Shown here: positions 14,904 through 20,328 of the stretch, piece after piece
Numbering within the stretch: the stretch's first letter is position 1
Layout: each line of letters starts with the position of its first letter
Assembly (NCBI GenBank): GCA_034189755.1
Contig: JAXIHJ010000098.1
Location: 1-20,328 of the forward strand
Source of the DNA: JAXIHJ01 sp034189755
Lineage (GTDB): Bacteria; Planctomycetota; Phycisphaerae; SM23-33
Length of the DNA: 20,328 nt
Direction of reading: 5' to 3'
Made by a program: the position numbers and the translations under genes
The notes under the pieces: generated by a model
Seen by the model: only the letters and a program-made list of their open reading frames with translations
Database searches by the model: none
Told to the model about the DNA's origin: nothing

Positions 14904-15500
14904 ATGTCCTCTTATCCCTTGCCTGCAAAGAAGATACGAGAAACACGAACTCCCACCCACTGTCCCGGCACGGCAGTTGCCAATAAGTATAGCGAGCCTG
15001 ATGTTTCGAGGGAGTTTATTGAAGTGAGTGAGAGGGAGCAATATGGGCTTCCGGCGCTGAGGCCGGTAGTCAGTCGTCCGTGTATTGTAATGGTTTGCAC
15101 GGACAGAGGTGAAGCCGAGCAGGTAGCTTGGTGTTTATCAGAACTGAATAAGGGATACATGGTCGCGTACCGGCGGGCGGAGGATTTGATGCGGAATGCC
15201 CCGACCGGAAAAGTGGCCCTTGTAATACTTGCCACAAGCGAGGATGCAGTGAGGACGGGAAGGATACTGAAATGGCTGCACAACCGCTGGCACCGCTGTC
15301 CGGTTACCGTTGTGGGTAACTCCGGCTGTGGAGGCCATGAGTTGGCTGCACGTATTGGTGGCGCGAACTACCTGACGCGGCCAATCACAGCTCAACAGTG
15401 GTCGGCTATGCTGTCGCACGTGCTTGACGTGCGGCGTCAGGAAGAAGCGAGGGAGCGGCTCGAAGAGAGGCGTACCGCCGGCTTAGGCGGTGTTTTTTGA
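14904..15500 (+). CDS. Stand-alone degenerate receiver (pseudo-receiver) protein
   Basis: 198 aa from ATG 14904, with AGGAG about 14 nt upstream, a long but usable spacing; the frame from 14781 adds residues that look non-coding. Residues about 58-175 follow the receiver fold: CIVMVCTDRGEAEQVAWCL (beta1-alpha1), KVALVILATSED (beta3), RCPVTVVGNSG (beta4) and ANYLTRPI (beta5). The residue where the phosphoacceptor Asp should be is alanine (A110 in LVILATS), and the conserved lysine is R159 (LTRP for LTKP), so ordinary phosphorylation is not expected. The N-terminal 55 residues are probably disordered and the C-terminus is a charged helix (RRQEEARERLEERR). Position directly after a receiver-less sigma-54 activator suggests that it may bind and regulate that protein. 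Confidence 0.75.
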   Translation: MSSYPLPAKKIRETRTPTHCPGTAVANKYSEPDVSREFIEVSEREQYGLPALRPVVSRPCIVMVCTDRGEAEQVAWCLSELNKGYMVAYRRAEDLMRNAPTGKVALVILATSEDAVRTGRILKWLHNRWHRCPVTVVGNSGCGGHELAARIGGANYLTRPITAQQWSAMLSHVLDVRRQEEARERLEERRTAGLGGVF

Positions 15501-15596
15501 CAAGTAGTAAAGTTTGATCGAGGAGCTAATGCGAGTCTTCCACTTTGCAGTGCGGAAGGCAGTTAAAGAGGTTTTGCGATGAGCCTCATAGCTTAT

Positions 15597-15692
15597 GGAG
15601 CCTCGACAACGCGACGATCGGACGTAAGCGGAGATGAGCGCCTGCTTACGCTGTGCCTGACTCCTCCTGAAGGCATGATCGTCTGAGGTTCC
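15597..15692 (+). repeat. RNA structural unit A
   Basis: Closing helix P0 is GGAGCCUC (15597-15604) with GAGGUUCC (15685-15692). An 8-nt one-sided bulge ending ACGC (15605-15612) follows. P1 is GACGAUC (15613-15619) with GAUCGUC (15677-15683). P2 is CGUAAGC (15623-15629) with GCUUACG (15644-15650), its loop carrying GGAGAUGAGCGCC (15630-15642). P3 is UGCCU (15654-15658) with AGGCA (15671-15675), its 12-nt loop carrying UCCUCCU (15662-15668). The P1-to-P1 span is 71 nt. Confidence 0.75.
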
Positions 15693-15700
15693 ATGTGGTA

Positions 15701-15795
15701 GAGGTTTTGAGACGCCTTGCGAGACCAGTGGAGATGAGCGCCCACTGGATATGACTCCGGTTCCTCCTCCTCCGGAGTTTCGCAAGTAGAGCCTC
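15701..15795 (+). repeat. RNA structural unit B
   Basis: P0 is GAGGUUU (15701-15707) with GAGCCUC (15789-15795). An 8-nt bulge ending ACGC (15708-15715) follows, as in unit A. P1 is CUUGCGA (15716-15722) with UCGCAAG (15780-15786). P2 is CCAGUGG (15725-15731) with CCACUGG (15742-15748), carrying the identical GGAGAUGAGCGCC (15730-15742). P3 is ACUCCGG (15754-15760) with CCGGAGU (15772-15778), loop UUCCUCCUCCU. The P1 span is again exactly 71 nt. Confidence 0.75.
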
Positions 15796-15824
15796 ACGAT
15801 GAGAGGGGCCTCTACCAAGGCGAA

Positions 15825-15871
15825 GGGCGATGACGGTGCCTTGAGCAAGCAGCGTCACGCCCTCTTTTTTT
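15825..15871 (+). terminator. Intrinsic terminator of the structured RNA
   Basis: GGGCG (15825-15829) pairs with CGCCC (15858-15862) and TGACG (15831-15835) with CGTCA (15853-15857), with one bulged A. The stem is followed at once by TCTTTTTTT. Its 5' arm lies in the loop of a competing hairpin CAAGGC (15816-15821) / GCCTTG (15838-15843). Confidence 0.85.
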
Positions 15872-15882
15872 GCGCGCACCGA

Positions 15883-15934
15883 ACTGGAAATCGCGTCCAG
15901 CCGCGATTATTATCATGCCTAATCCACTGGAAAT
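15883..15934 (+). promoter_or_regulatory. Candidate araB promoter with inverted and direct repeats
   Basis: TGGAAA (15885-15890), 17-nt spacer, TATTAT (15908-15913) could form a promoter downstream of the RNA terminator. Between the hexamers lies the inverted repeat AATCGCG (15889-15895) / CGCGATT (15902-15908) with a 6-nt centre. ACTGGAAAT occurs at 15883-15891 and 15926-15934. This arrangement suits control by a sugar-responsive repressor, but no regulator gene is adjacent. Confidence 0.4.
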
Positions 15935-15964
15935 TGATCTGCCATCCTAACCGGGAACCGAAAA

Positions 15965-17650
15965 ATGACAAAGTATGCCCTCGGATTGGATTACGGCACA
16001 AACTCTGTCCGAACGCTGCTGGTCAACACCGCAAACGGGCGGGAAGTGGCCACCGCCGTATGGAATTACGCACACGGCGACCAGGGCGTCATTCTTACCG
16101 GCGAGACGAACCTCGCCCGCCAGCATCCGGCGGACTACCTCACCGGTGCGGAGATTAGTATCCGGAAGGCACTGGCCCAGGCCGGGCGAACGGTTCGCGG
16201 CTTTAAGCCGGCCGACGTAATCGGCATCGGCGTTGACACTACAGGCTCGACCCCCCTGCCGGTGGACAAGGCCGGGCGGGCGCTCGCCTTCGACCGGCGA
16301 TTCGCAAAAAATCCCTCGGCCATGGCCTGGCTGTGGAAAGACCACACCGCCGTCGCCGAGGCTGAGCAGATTACCGCCCGCGCCCGCAAAACCCGGCCTC
16401 GCTACCTGGCCAAGTGCGGCGGGACGTACAGCAGCGAGTGGTTTTTCAGCAAGGTCCTGCACTGTCTGCGAACCGCGCCGAAGGTTTTCGACGCGGCCTA
16501 CAGTTGGGTCGAAATCGCCGATTGGATACCCGCCATGCTGACCGGCACCGAATCGCCCGGCACGATGACCGCCTGCGTCTGCGCCGCCGGCCACAAGGCG
16601 ATGTACAACGACGCATGGGGCGGCTACCCCGACAAGCGGTTCCTGGCCGCCTTCGATCCGAAGCTCAGCCGTCTGCGCGACAGGCTCCAGACCAGAACAT
16701 ACGCCATCGACAAGGCCGTCGGCGGCCTTACCGACCGGTGGGCCAGGCGAACGAAACTGCCGGCGGGCATTCCCGTAGCCGCCGGCGCGTTCGACGCACA
16801 CCTGGGTGCCGTCGGCGCGGGTATTCGGCCGGGCACGCTGGTCAAGATTATCGGCACCAGCACGTGCGACATGATGGTCGCACCGATGGGCAAAAAGCTC
16901 GCCGATATCCCGGGGCTGTGCGGCATCGTGCCGGGCAGCATACTGCCGGGCTACTTCGGCCTGGAGGCGGGCCAGTCCGCCGTCGGCGATATCTTCAACT
17001 GGTTCGTCAATTACATCCGGCCCGGAGGCATCGCTGCCGGCTCGCACGAGCAGCTCACCAAGGCCGCCGCCAGGCTGCGGGCCGGCGAATCGGGCCTGCT
17101 GGCGCTGGACTGGAACAACGGCAACCGCACCATCCTGGTCGATCAGCGTCTGACAGGCCTGCTGCTGGGCCAGACGCTCTACACCAGGCCGGCTGAGATA
17201 TACCGGGCACTAATCGAGGCCACCGCCTTCGGGGCCTTGACCATTATCAACCGGTTCGAGCAGTACGGCGTGAAGGTCCGCCAGGTTGTAAACTGCGGCG
17301 GCATAGCCGAGAAGAACCCGCTGGTAATGCAGCTTTACGCCGACGTTACGGGCAGGCCGATGAAGATCTCCCGCTCCGCACAAACCTGTGCGCTCGGGGC
17401 AGCCATCGCCGGTGCGGTCGCAGCCGGCAAAAAGGCCGGAGGACACAACAGCTTCACCGCCGCCCAAAAGGCCATGACTGGCCTGAAAACCAAAATATAC
17501 AAGCCCGACGCAAAGGCACACGCCGTTTACAAGCATCTCTACAAACTCTACAAACAACTCCACGACGCATTCGGAACGAACAAGTGGAAAGGCAACCTGT
17601 ACGGCGTTATGAAAAAACTGCTGGAAATCCAAAACAAGGCAAGGAAATAG
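15965..17650 (+). CDS. araB: Ribulokinase (FGGY family)
   Basis: 561 aa, close to E. coli AraB (566). It phosphorylates L-ribulose with ATP to L-ribulose 5-phosphate in L-arabinose catabolism. The N-terminal FGGY half starts LGLDYGTNSVRTLLV, the ATPase phosphate-1 loop, with GIGVDTTGSTPLPVD at about 87-101 and the substrate-binding GGTYSSEWFFSKVLH at about 152-166. The catalytic base is probably D277 in AAGAFDAHLGAVGAG. The C-terminal half has GTSTCDMMV and NCGGIAEKNPLVMQLYADV. The start ATG 15965 follows CCGGGAACCGAAAA, a weak ribosome site. araD follows after 28 nt, confirming an L-ribulose pathway. AraA isomerase is not in the window, so L-ribulose must come from elsewhere, or the locus has a different gene order. 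Confidence 0.93.
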   Translation: MTKYALGLDYGTNSVRTLLVNTANGREVATAVWNYAHGDQGVILTGETNLARQHPADYLTGAEISIRKALAQAGRTVRGFKPADVIGIGVDTTGSTPLPVDKAGRALAFDRRFAKNPSAMAWLWKDHTAVAEAEQITARARKTRPRYLAKCGGTYSSEWFFSKVLHCLRTAPKVFDAAYSWVEIADWIPAMLTGTESPGTMTACVCAAGHKAMYNDAWGGYPDKRFLAAFDPKLSRLRDRLQTRTYAIDKAVGGLTDRWARRTKLPAGIPVAAGAFDAHLGAVGAGIRPGTLVKIIGTSTCDMMVAPMGKKLADIPGLCGIVPGSILPGYFGLEAGQSAVGDIFNWFVNYIRPGGIAAGSHEQLTKAAARLRAGESGLLALDWNNGNRTILVDQRLTGLLLGQTLYTRPAEIYRALIEATAFGALTIINRFEQYGVKVRQVVNCGGIAEKNPLVMQLYADVTGRPMKISRSAQTCALGAAIAGAVAAGKKAGGHNSFTAAQKAMTGLKTKIYKPDAKAHAVYKHLYKLYKQLHDAFGTNKWKGNLYGVMKKLLEIQNKARK

Positions 17651-17678
17651 GGATCTGCCTCCCACGGCGGACGGAACG

Positions 17679-18371
17679 ATGCTTGAAGAACTTAAAAAGC
17701 AGGTCTGCGAGGCGAACTTGCAGTTGGTCGCCGACGGTCTGGTCATCCGGACCTGGGGCAACGTAAGCGGTATCGACCGCGACGCCGGCTGCATGGTTAT
17801 CAAGCCTTCCGGCGTGCCGTACGCGGAGATGAAACCCGGGCACATGGTGGCCGTATCGCTGGCCAGCGGCCAGACGGTCGAGGGAGAGCTTAATCCCAGC
17901 AGCGACACGCTTACGCACCTGGAGCTTTACCGGGCGTTTAACCAAATCGGCGGTGTTTCTCACACGCACAGTTTGTTCGCCACGGCCTGGGCGCAGGCGC
18001 GGAAGGAAATTCCCCCGCTTGGCACGACGCACGCGGATAATTTTTATGGCCCGGTCCTCTGTACCAGGCGGATGCTGCCGGCTGAAATCGCCGGCGACTA
18101 CGAAACCAACACCGGCAAGGTCATTGTCGAGCGGTTCGCCGAGCTGGACGCGATGCTGGTTCCGGCCGTGCTGGTAAACAGCCACGGGCCGTTCACGTGG
18201 GGAAAAACTCCGCACGAAGCAGCCGAAAACGCCTTCGTCCTGGAATACCTGGCCCGCCTGGCAAGCGAAACGCTTAGCCTCAAGCCGAAATCACCTGCGA
18301 TTCAGCAACAGTTGCTTGATAAACACTTCCTCCGCAAGCACGGACCTGATGCAACCTACGGGCAGAAGTAA
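17679..18371 (+). CDS. araD: L-ribulose-5-phosphate 4-epimerase
   Basis: 230 aa against 231 in E. coli. This class II aldolase-fold enzyme converts L-ribulose 5-phosphate to D-xylulose 5-phosphate, feeding the pentose phosphate pathway. The zinc ligands are in place: H95 and H97 (SHTHS) and H169 (VNSHGPF). D76 in PSSDTLTH and the phosphate-binding TWGNVSG (25-31) and KPSG (42-45) are also present. The start ATG 17679 follows GGACGGAACG, a weak ribosome site, 28 nt after araB, so the two form an operon. A REP-like inverted repeat begins immediately after the stop and may end or stabilise the transcript. Confidence in the epimerase over a generic aldolase is raised by araB. Confidence 0.93.
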   Translation: MLEELKKQVCEANLQLVADGLVIRTWGNVSGIDRDAGCMVIKPSGVPYAEMKPGHMVAVSLASGQTVEGELNPSSDTLTHLELYRAFNQIGGVSHTHSLFATAWAQARKEIPPLGTTHADNFYGPVLCTRRMLPAEIAGDYETNTGKVIVERFAELDAMLVPAVLVNSHGPFTWGKTPHEAAENAFVLEYLARLASETLSLKPKSPAIQQQLLDKHFLRKHGPDATYGQK

Positions 18372-18372
18372 G

Positions 18373-18455
18373 CCCGCTCGCTTCCGCTCGCGGCTAGTTT
18401 TCGGCGAAATCACGTTCGCATGGTGTTCAACTAGCCGCGACCGGAAGCGAGCGGG
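18373..18455. repeat. REP-like long inverted repeat after araD
   Basis: Two 27-nt arms (18373-18399 and 18429-18455) are complementary except for one mismatch and flank a 29-nt centre. The arm core is CGGAAGCGAGCGGG on one side and its complement on the other, with CTAGCCGCGA adjoining. Similar GCCGCGACCG-type elements are, to my recollection, dispersed in planctomycete genomes, so this is probably a REP/BIME unit. It can fold into a very stable hairpin at the 3' end of araD mRNA. Confidence 0.75.
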
Positions 18456-18514
18456 ATTCGTGCTTCACTAAAACTTACTCACGTGGCATTATGTTTGTTT
18501 AGGGACTCTTAGCA

Positions 18515-18543
18515 CTGGCAAAGCCGGAAAAGCTCCTTACAAT
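18515..18543 (+). promoter_or_regulatory. Candidate promoter for pdxJ-dapA
   Basis: CTGGCA (18515-18520, 4/6), 17-nt spacer, TACAAT (18538-18543, 5/6). It predicts a leader of about 20 nt carrying the GGGAG ribosome site of pdxJ. Confidence 0.5.
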
Positions 18544-18569
18544 AACCCGTCGGGCCAGGGAGCGAACTC

Positions 18570-19304
18570 ATGGCAGGTTTGGGCGTAAATATCGATCACG
18601 TGGCGACTGTCCGCCAGGCGAGGCGCACGGTGGAGCCGGATCCGATTCTGGCAGCCGCCGAAGCCGTTCTCGGCGGCGCCGACTGCATCACGTTCCACCT
18701 GCGCGTCGACCGCCGGCACATCAACGACCGCGACGCCAGGCTGCTGAAGCAAACCGTCCGCGCCAAGCTGAACATGGAAATGTCCATGGACGCCGAGATC
18801 GTTGACATTGCCCTGGACCTCAAGCCCGACCAGGCTACGCTCGTGCCGGAAAAACGGCAGGAGGTTACCACCGAGGGCGGCCTGGACGCCGTCGCCCACG
18901 CCGCGAGGCTGGCTGAAGTTACCGCGGCGCTGCAAAAGGCGGGCATCGTCGTCAGCGCGTTCATTGATCCGGAGCTGAAGCAGATTCAGGCTTCAAAGCA
19001 GGCCGGCTGCGACGCCGTCGAGATACACACCGGGCGATACGCCAACGCCTTCCTGCTGCACGGCGGCCAGCAGCGGGCCGAAAAGGTCAAAACCGCACTG
19101 GAAGAAATTCATACCGGACTTACCGCCGGGCTGGACGCCGGGCTGACCGTACACGGCGGCCACGGGCTGACCTATCAAAACATAGCGCCCGTCGCGGCCA
19201 TGGAAGGCTTCGACGAGTTCAACATAGGCCATTCCATAATCGCCCGGGCCGTTTTCACGGGCCTGCGCGAGGCGGTGGCCGAAATGAAACGGCTGACAAG
19301 ATAA
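18570..19304 (+). CDS. pdxJ: Pyridoxine 5'-phosphate synthase
   Basis: 244 aa, normal length. It condenses 1-deoxy-D-xylulose 5-phosphate with 3-amino-2-oxopropyl phosphate to make pyridoxine 5'-phosphate in the DXP-dependent vitamin B6 route. The TIM-barrel motifs are NIDHVATVRQAR (7-18), ITFHLRVDRRHI (40-51, with H43, R45 and H50), the catalytic glutamate in LNMEMS (E70) and VHGGHGLTY (H198). HLRED is normally conserved, but here residue 46 is Val instead of Glu. The start ATG 18570 has AGGGAG 7 nt upstream. dapA follows after 17 nt, so the two are probably co-transcribed. Other vitamin B6 genes are not in the window. Confidence 0.95.
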   Translation: MAGLGVNIDHVATVRQARRTVEPDPILAAAEAVLGGADCITFHLRVDRRHINDRDARLLKQTVRAKLNMEMSMDAEIVDIALDLKPDQATLVPEKRQEVTTEGGLDAVAHAARLAEVTAALQKAGIVVSAFIDPELKQIQASKQAGCDAVEIHTGRYANAFLLHGGQQRAEKVKTALEEIHTGLTAGLDAGLTVHGGHGLTYQNIAPVAAMEGFDEFNIGHSIIARAVFTGLREAVAEMKRLTR

Positions 19305-19321
19305 ACAGAAAGGTTTTGGAT

Positions 19322-20215
19322 ATGACAGAACGGCTGAAATTGCAGGGTTCGATGGTGGCCTTGGTTACGCCGTTTACCGGCGACGAGGTGGACTTCGACG
19401 CCTTCGGCAGACTGATAGATTTCCAGTTGGAAAACGGCACGCAGGGGCTTGTGCCATGCGGCACGACGGGCGAAAGCCCAACGCTCAGCCACGCCGAGCA
19501 TGACAAGGTAATCGAGTTCACGGTCGAGCGCGCCGCCGGGCGGGCGGTCGTCATCGCCGGAACGGGCAGCAACTCCACAGCCGAGGCGTTGCGGCTGACC
19601 AAACACGCCAAAGACGCCGGCGCCGACGCATGTCTCGTGGTCAACCCCTACTACAACAAACCCACGCAGCACGGCATGTTCGAGCACATCCAGCGGCTGG
19701 CCGAGGCCGGACTGCCCATCGTGCTGTACAACATTCCCGGCAGGACGGGCATCGAGATATCCGCCGAGACGGTCGTAAAGATGTACAACGAGATCGATCA
19801 GGTCGTCGCGGTAAAGGAAGCCACCGGCAAGCTGGACATGGCCAGTGCCGTCGCGGCAGCATGTAATATCACCATCCTCTCAGGCGACGACTCGCTGACG
19901 CTGCCCATCTGCTCGGTCGGCGGTTCGGGCGTTATCAGCGTACTGGCGAACATACTGCCCGCCGAGATTCGCAAGCTGTGCGATGCAATGCTCGCCGGCG
20001 ATATGGCCGCGGCATGCAAGCAGCACCTGAAGCTCTTCGGGCTGTTCAAGGGCATGTTCGTCGAGACCAACCCTATACCCGTCAAGGCCGCGATGGCCAT
20101 GGCCGGCATGATCGAAAACAGGCTCCGGCTGCCGCTAAGCCCCCTGAGCGAAAAATACCGCCAGCCGCTGGCGAAACTGCTTCAGCCGTTCGGCGTTAAG
20201 ACAAAGGGCTTTTAA
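19322..20215 (+). CDS. dapA: 4-hydroxy-tetrahydrodipicolinate synthase
   Basis: 297 aa from ATG 19322, which has AAAGG 8 nt upstream; a TTG two codons earlier is not needed. It condenses pyruvate with aspartate semialdehyde, the first committed step to lysine and diaminopimelate. The TIM-barrel active site is complete: T48-T49 in PCGTTGES, Y136 in LYNIPGRTG, the Schiff-base K165 in VAVKEATG and R141. The GRTG sequence and full motif set separate it from N-acetylneuraminate lyase and other paralogues. It ends a pdxJ-dapA operon, followed by a large hairpin at 20250. Feedback inhibition by lysine is common in the family but cannot be read here. Confidence 0.94.
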   Translation: MTERLKLQGSMVALVTPFTGDEVDFDAFGRLIDFQLENGTQGLVPCGTTGESPTLSHAEHDKVIEFTVERAAGRAVVIAGTGSNSTAEALRLTKHAKDAGADACLVVNPYYNKPTQHGMFEHIQRLAEAGLPIVLYNIPGRTGIEISAETVVKMYNEIDQVVAVKEATGKLDMASAVAAACNITILSGDDSLTLPICSVGGSGVISVLANILPAEIRKLCDAMLAGDMAAACKQHLKLFGLFKGMFVETNPIPVKAAMAMAGMIENRLRLPLSPLSEKYRQPLAKLLQPFGVKTKGF

Positions 20216-20249
20216 CGGCACCGCTCGCTTAGCGCCCCGCCTACCCCTG

Positions 20250-20308
20250 CCTGCCCTACCTGCCGGCCTTGCTCCGCAAGGGGCAGGCGGGCCGGTCAGG
20301 TAGGCAGG
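20250..20308 (+). terminator. Large hairpin after dapA, likely terminator or REP-like element
   Basis: Arms 20250-20268 and 20290-20308 pair over 18 bp with one bulge on each side (CCTGC/GCAGG, CTACCTG/CAGGTAG, CCGGCC/GGCCGG). A smaller hairpin CCTTGC/GCAAGG competes at the centre. A T-rich stretch (GATTTTTCTTCTT) begins about 8 nt later, at the window end. The long, low-complexity GC stem looks more like a dispersed repeat than a simple terminator. Confidence 0.6.
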
Positions 20309-20328
20309 TGTGGACGATTTTTCTTCTT

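Larger units (their letters stand above)
15568..15871 (+). ncRNA. Novel structured RNA with two tandem three-way-junction units
   Basis: A 464-nt gap between genes holds a densely paired RNA. In order there are: a hairpin GAGGUUU/GAGCCUC (15568-15587); unit A (15597-15692); unit B (15701-15795); a tail with alternative pairings; and an intrinsic terminator ending about 15871. The 5' end is not known; a hairpin at 15535-15560 may also belong. The two units share architecture and loop motifs but have different stem sequences, which is internal evidence of selected structure. GAUGA recurs five times (15578, 15633, 15733, 15798, 15829). I compared it from memory with RNase P, tmRNA, SRP, 6S and common riboswitch consensus sequences and found no match. 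It could be a cis-acting leader of araB or a separate small RNA; the terminator before araB fits both. Confidence 0.75.

Noticed and set aside
15597..15795. CRISPR array reading of the two repeated blocks
   Set aside because: Only two units; the shared parts are short loops, not a constant repeat, and the differing parts are paired stems rather than spacers. No cas genes.
15568..15871. RNase P RNA, tmRNA, SRP RNA, 6S, glycine or cobalamin riboswitch
   Set aside because: None of the consensus sequences I know for these appear in the region; the repeated loop motifs do not match. A proper covariance search is still needed.
15483..15879. Minus-strand frames of 77-121 codons over the structured RNA
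   Set aside because: They consist of Ser/Arg-rich sequence created by the plus-strand hairpins; no start signals or family similarity.
15947..17047. 366-codon minus-strand frame opposite araB
   Set aside because: Shadow of the araB frame with low-complexity composition.

Overview
The window is a GC-rich chromosomal stretch of ordinary housekeeping genes. Its best unexplained element is a large structured RNA at about 15568-15871. The organism is probably a planctomycete, likely Phycisphaerae-like. This is inferred from a PEP-CTERM protein, RDD and lipoprotein genes of planctomycete flavour, weak or absent Shine-Dalgarno sequences at several starts, and an intergenic inverted repeat (18373-18455) of the GCCGCGACCG...GAGCGG type that I associate with planctomycete genomes. 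No species assignment is possible from sequence alone.

Layout. On the minus strand, positions 1-5984 (read right to left) hold priA, a 5'-truncated PEP-CTERM protein, a decayed toxin-antitoxin pair, pheA (fused chorismate mutase/prephenate dehydratase), tpiA and secG (running off the window). On the plus strand, 6122-13345 hold a single-domain response regulator, a lipoprotein M16 peptidase, a cyclodeaminase/cyclohydrolase (FchA-like), a zinc-ribbon protein, a lipoprotein and an RDD membrane protein. The last three overlap by 4 nt and are probably translationally coupled.

The plus strand from 13521 to 15871 looks like a regulatory island. It has a good sigma-70-type promoter with an 11-bp tandem repeat over its -10, a sigma-54 activator with AAA+ and Fis-HTH domains but no receiver, a stand-alone degenerate receiver protein, and then about 460 bp without a protein gene. 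That gap holds two tandem copies of an approximately 95-nt RNA fold. All helices are conserved as pairings but differ in sequence, while two loop motifs are kept (GGAGAUGAGCGCC and UCCUCCU). The element ends in a clear intrinsic terminator.

After it come araB and araD (L-ribulose to L-ribulose-5-P to D-xylulose-5-P; no araA in the window), a REP-like inverted repeat, then pdxJ (vitamin B6) and dapA (lysine/peptidoglycan) as a two-gene operon with its own promoter, and a large terminal hairpin.

The RNA could be a tandem-aptamer leader that controls araB, or an independent small RNA linked to the neighbouring sigma-54 regulator. The sequence does not decide between these.
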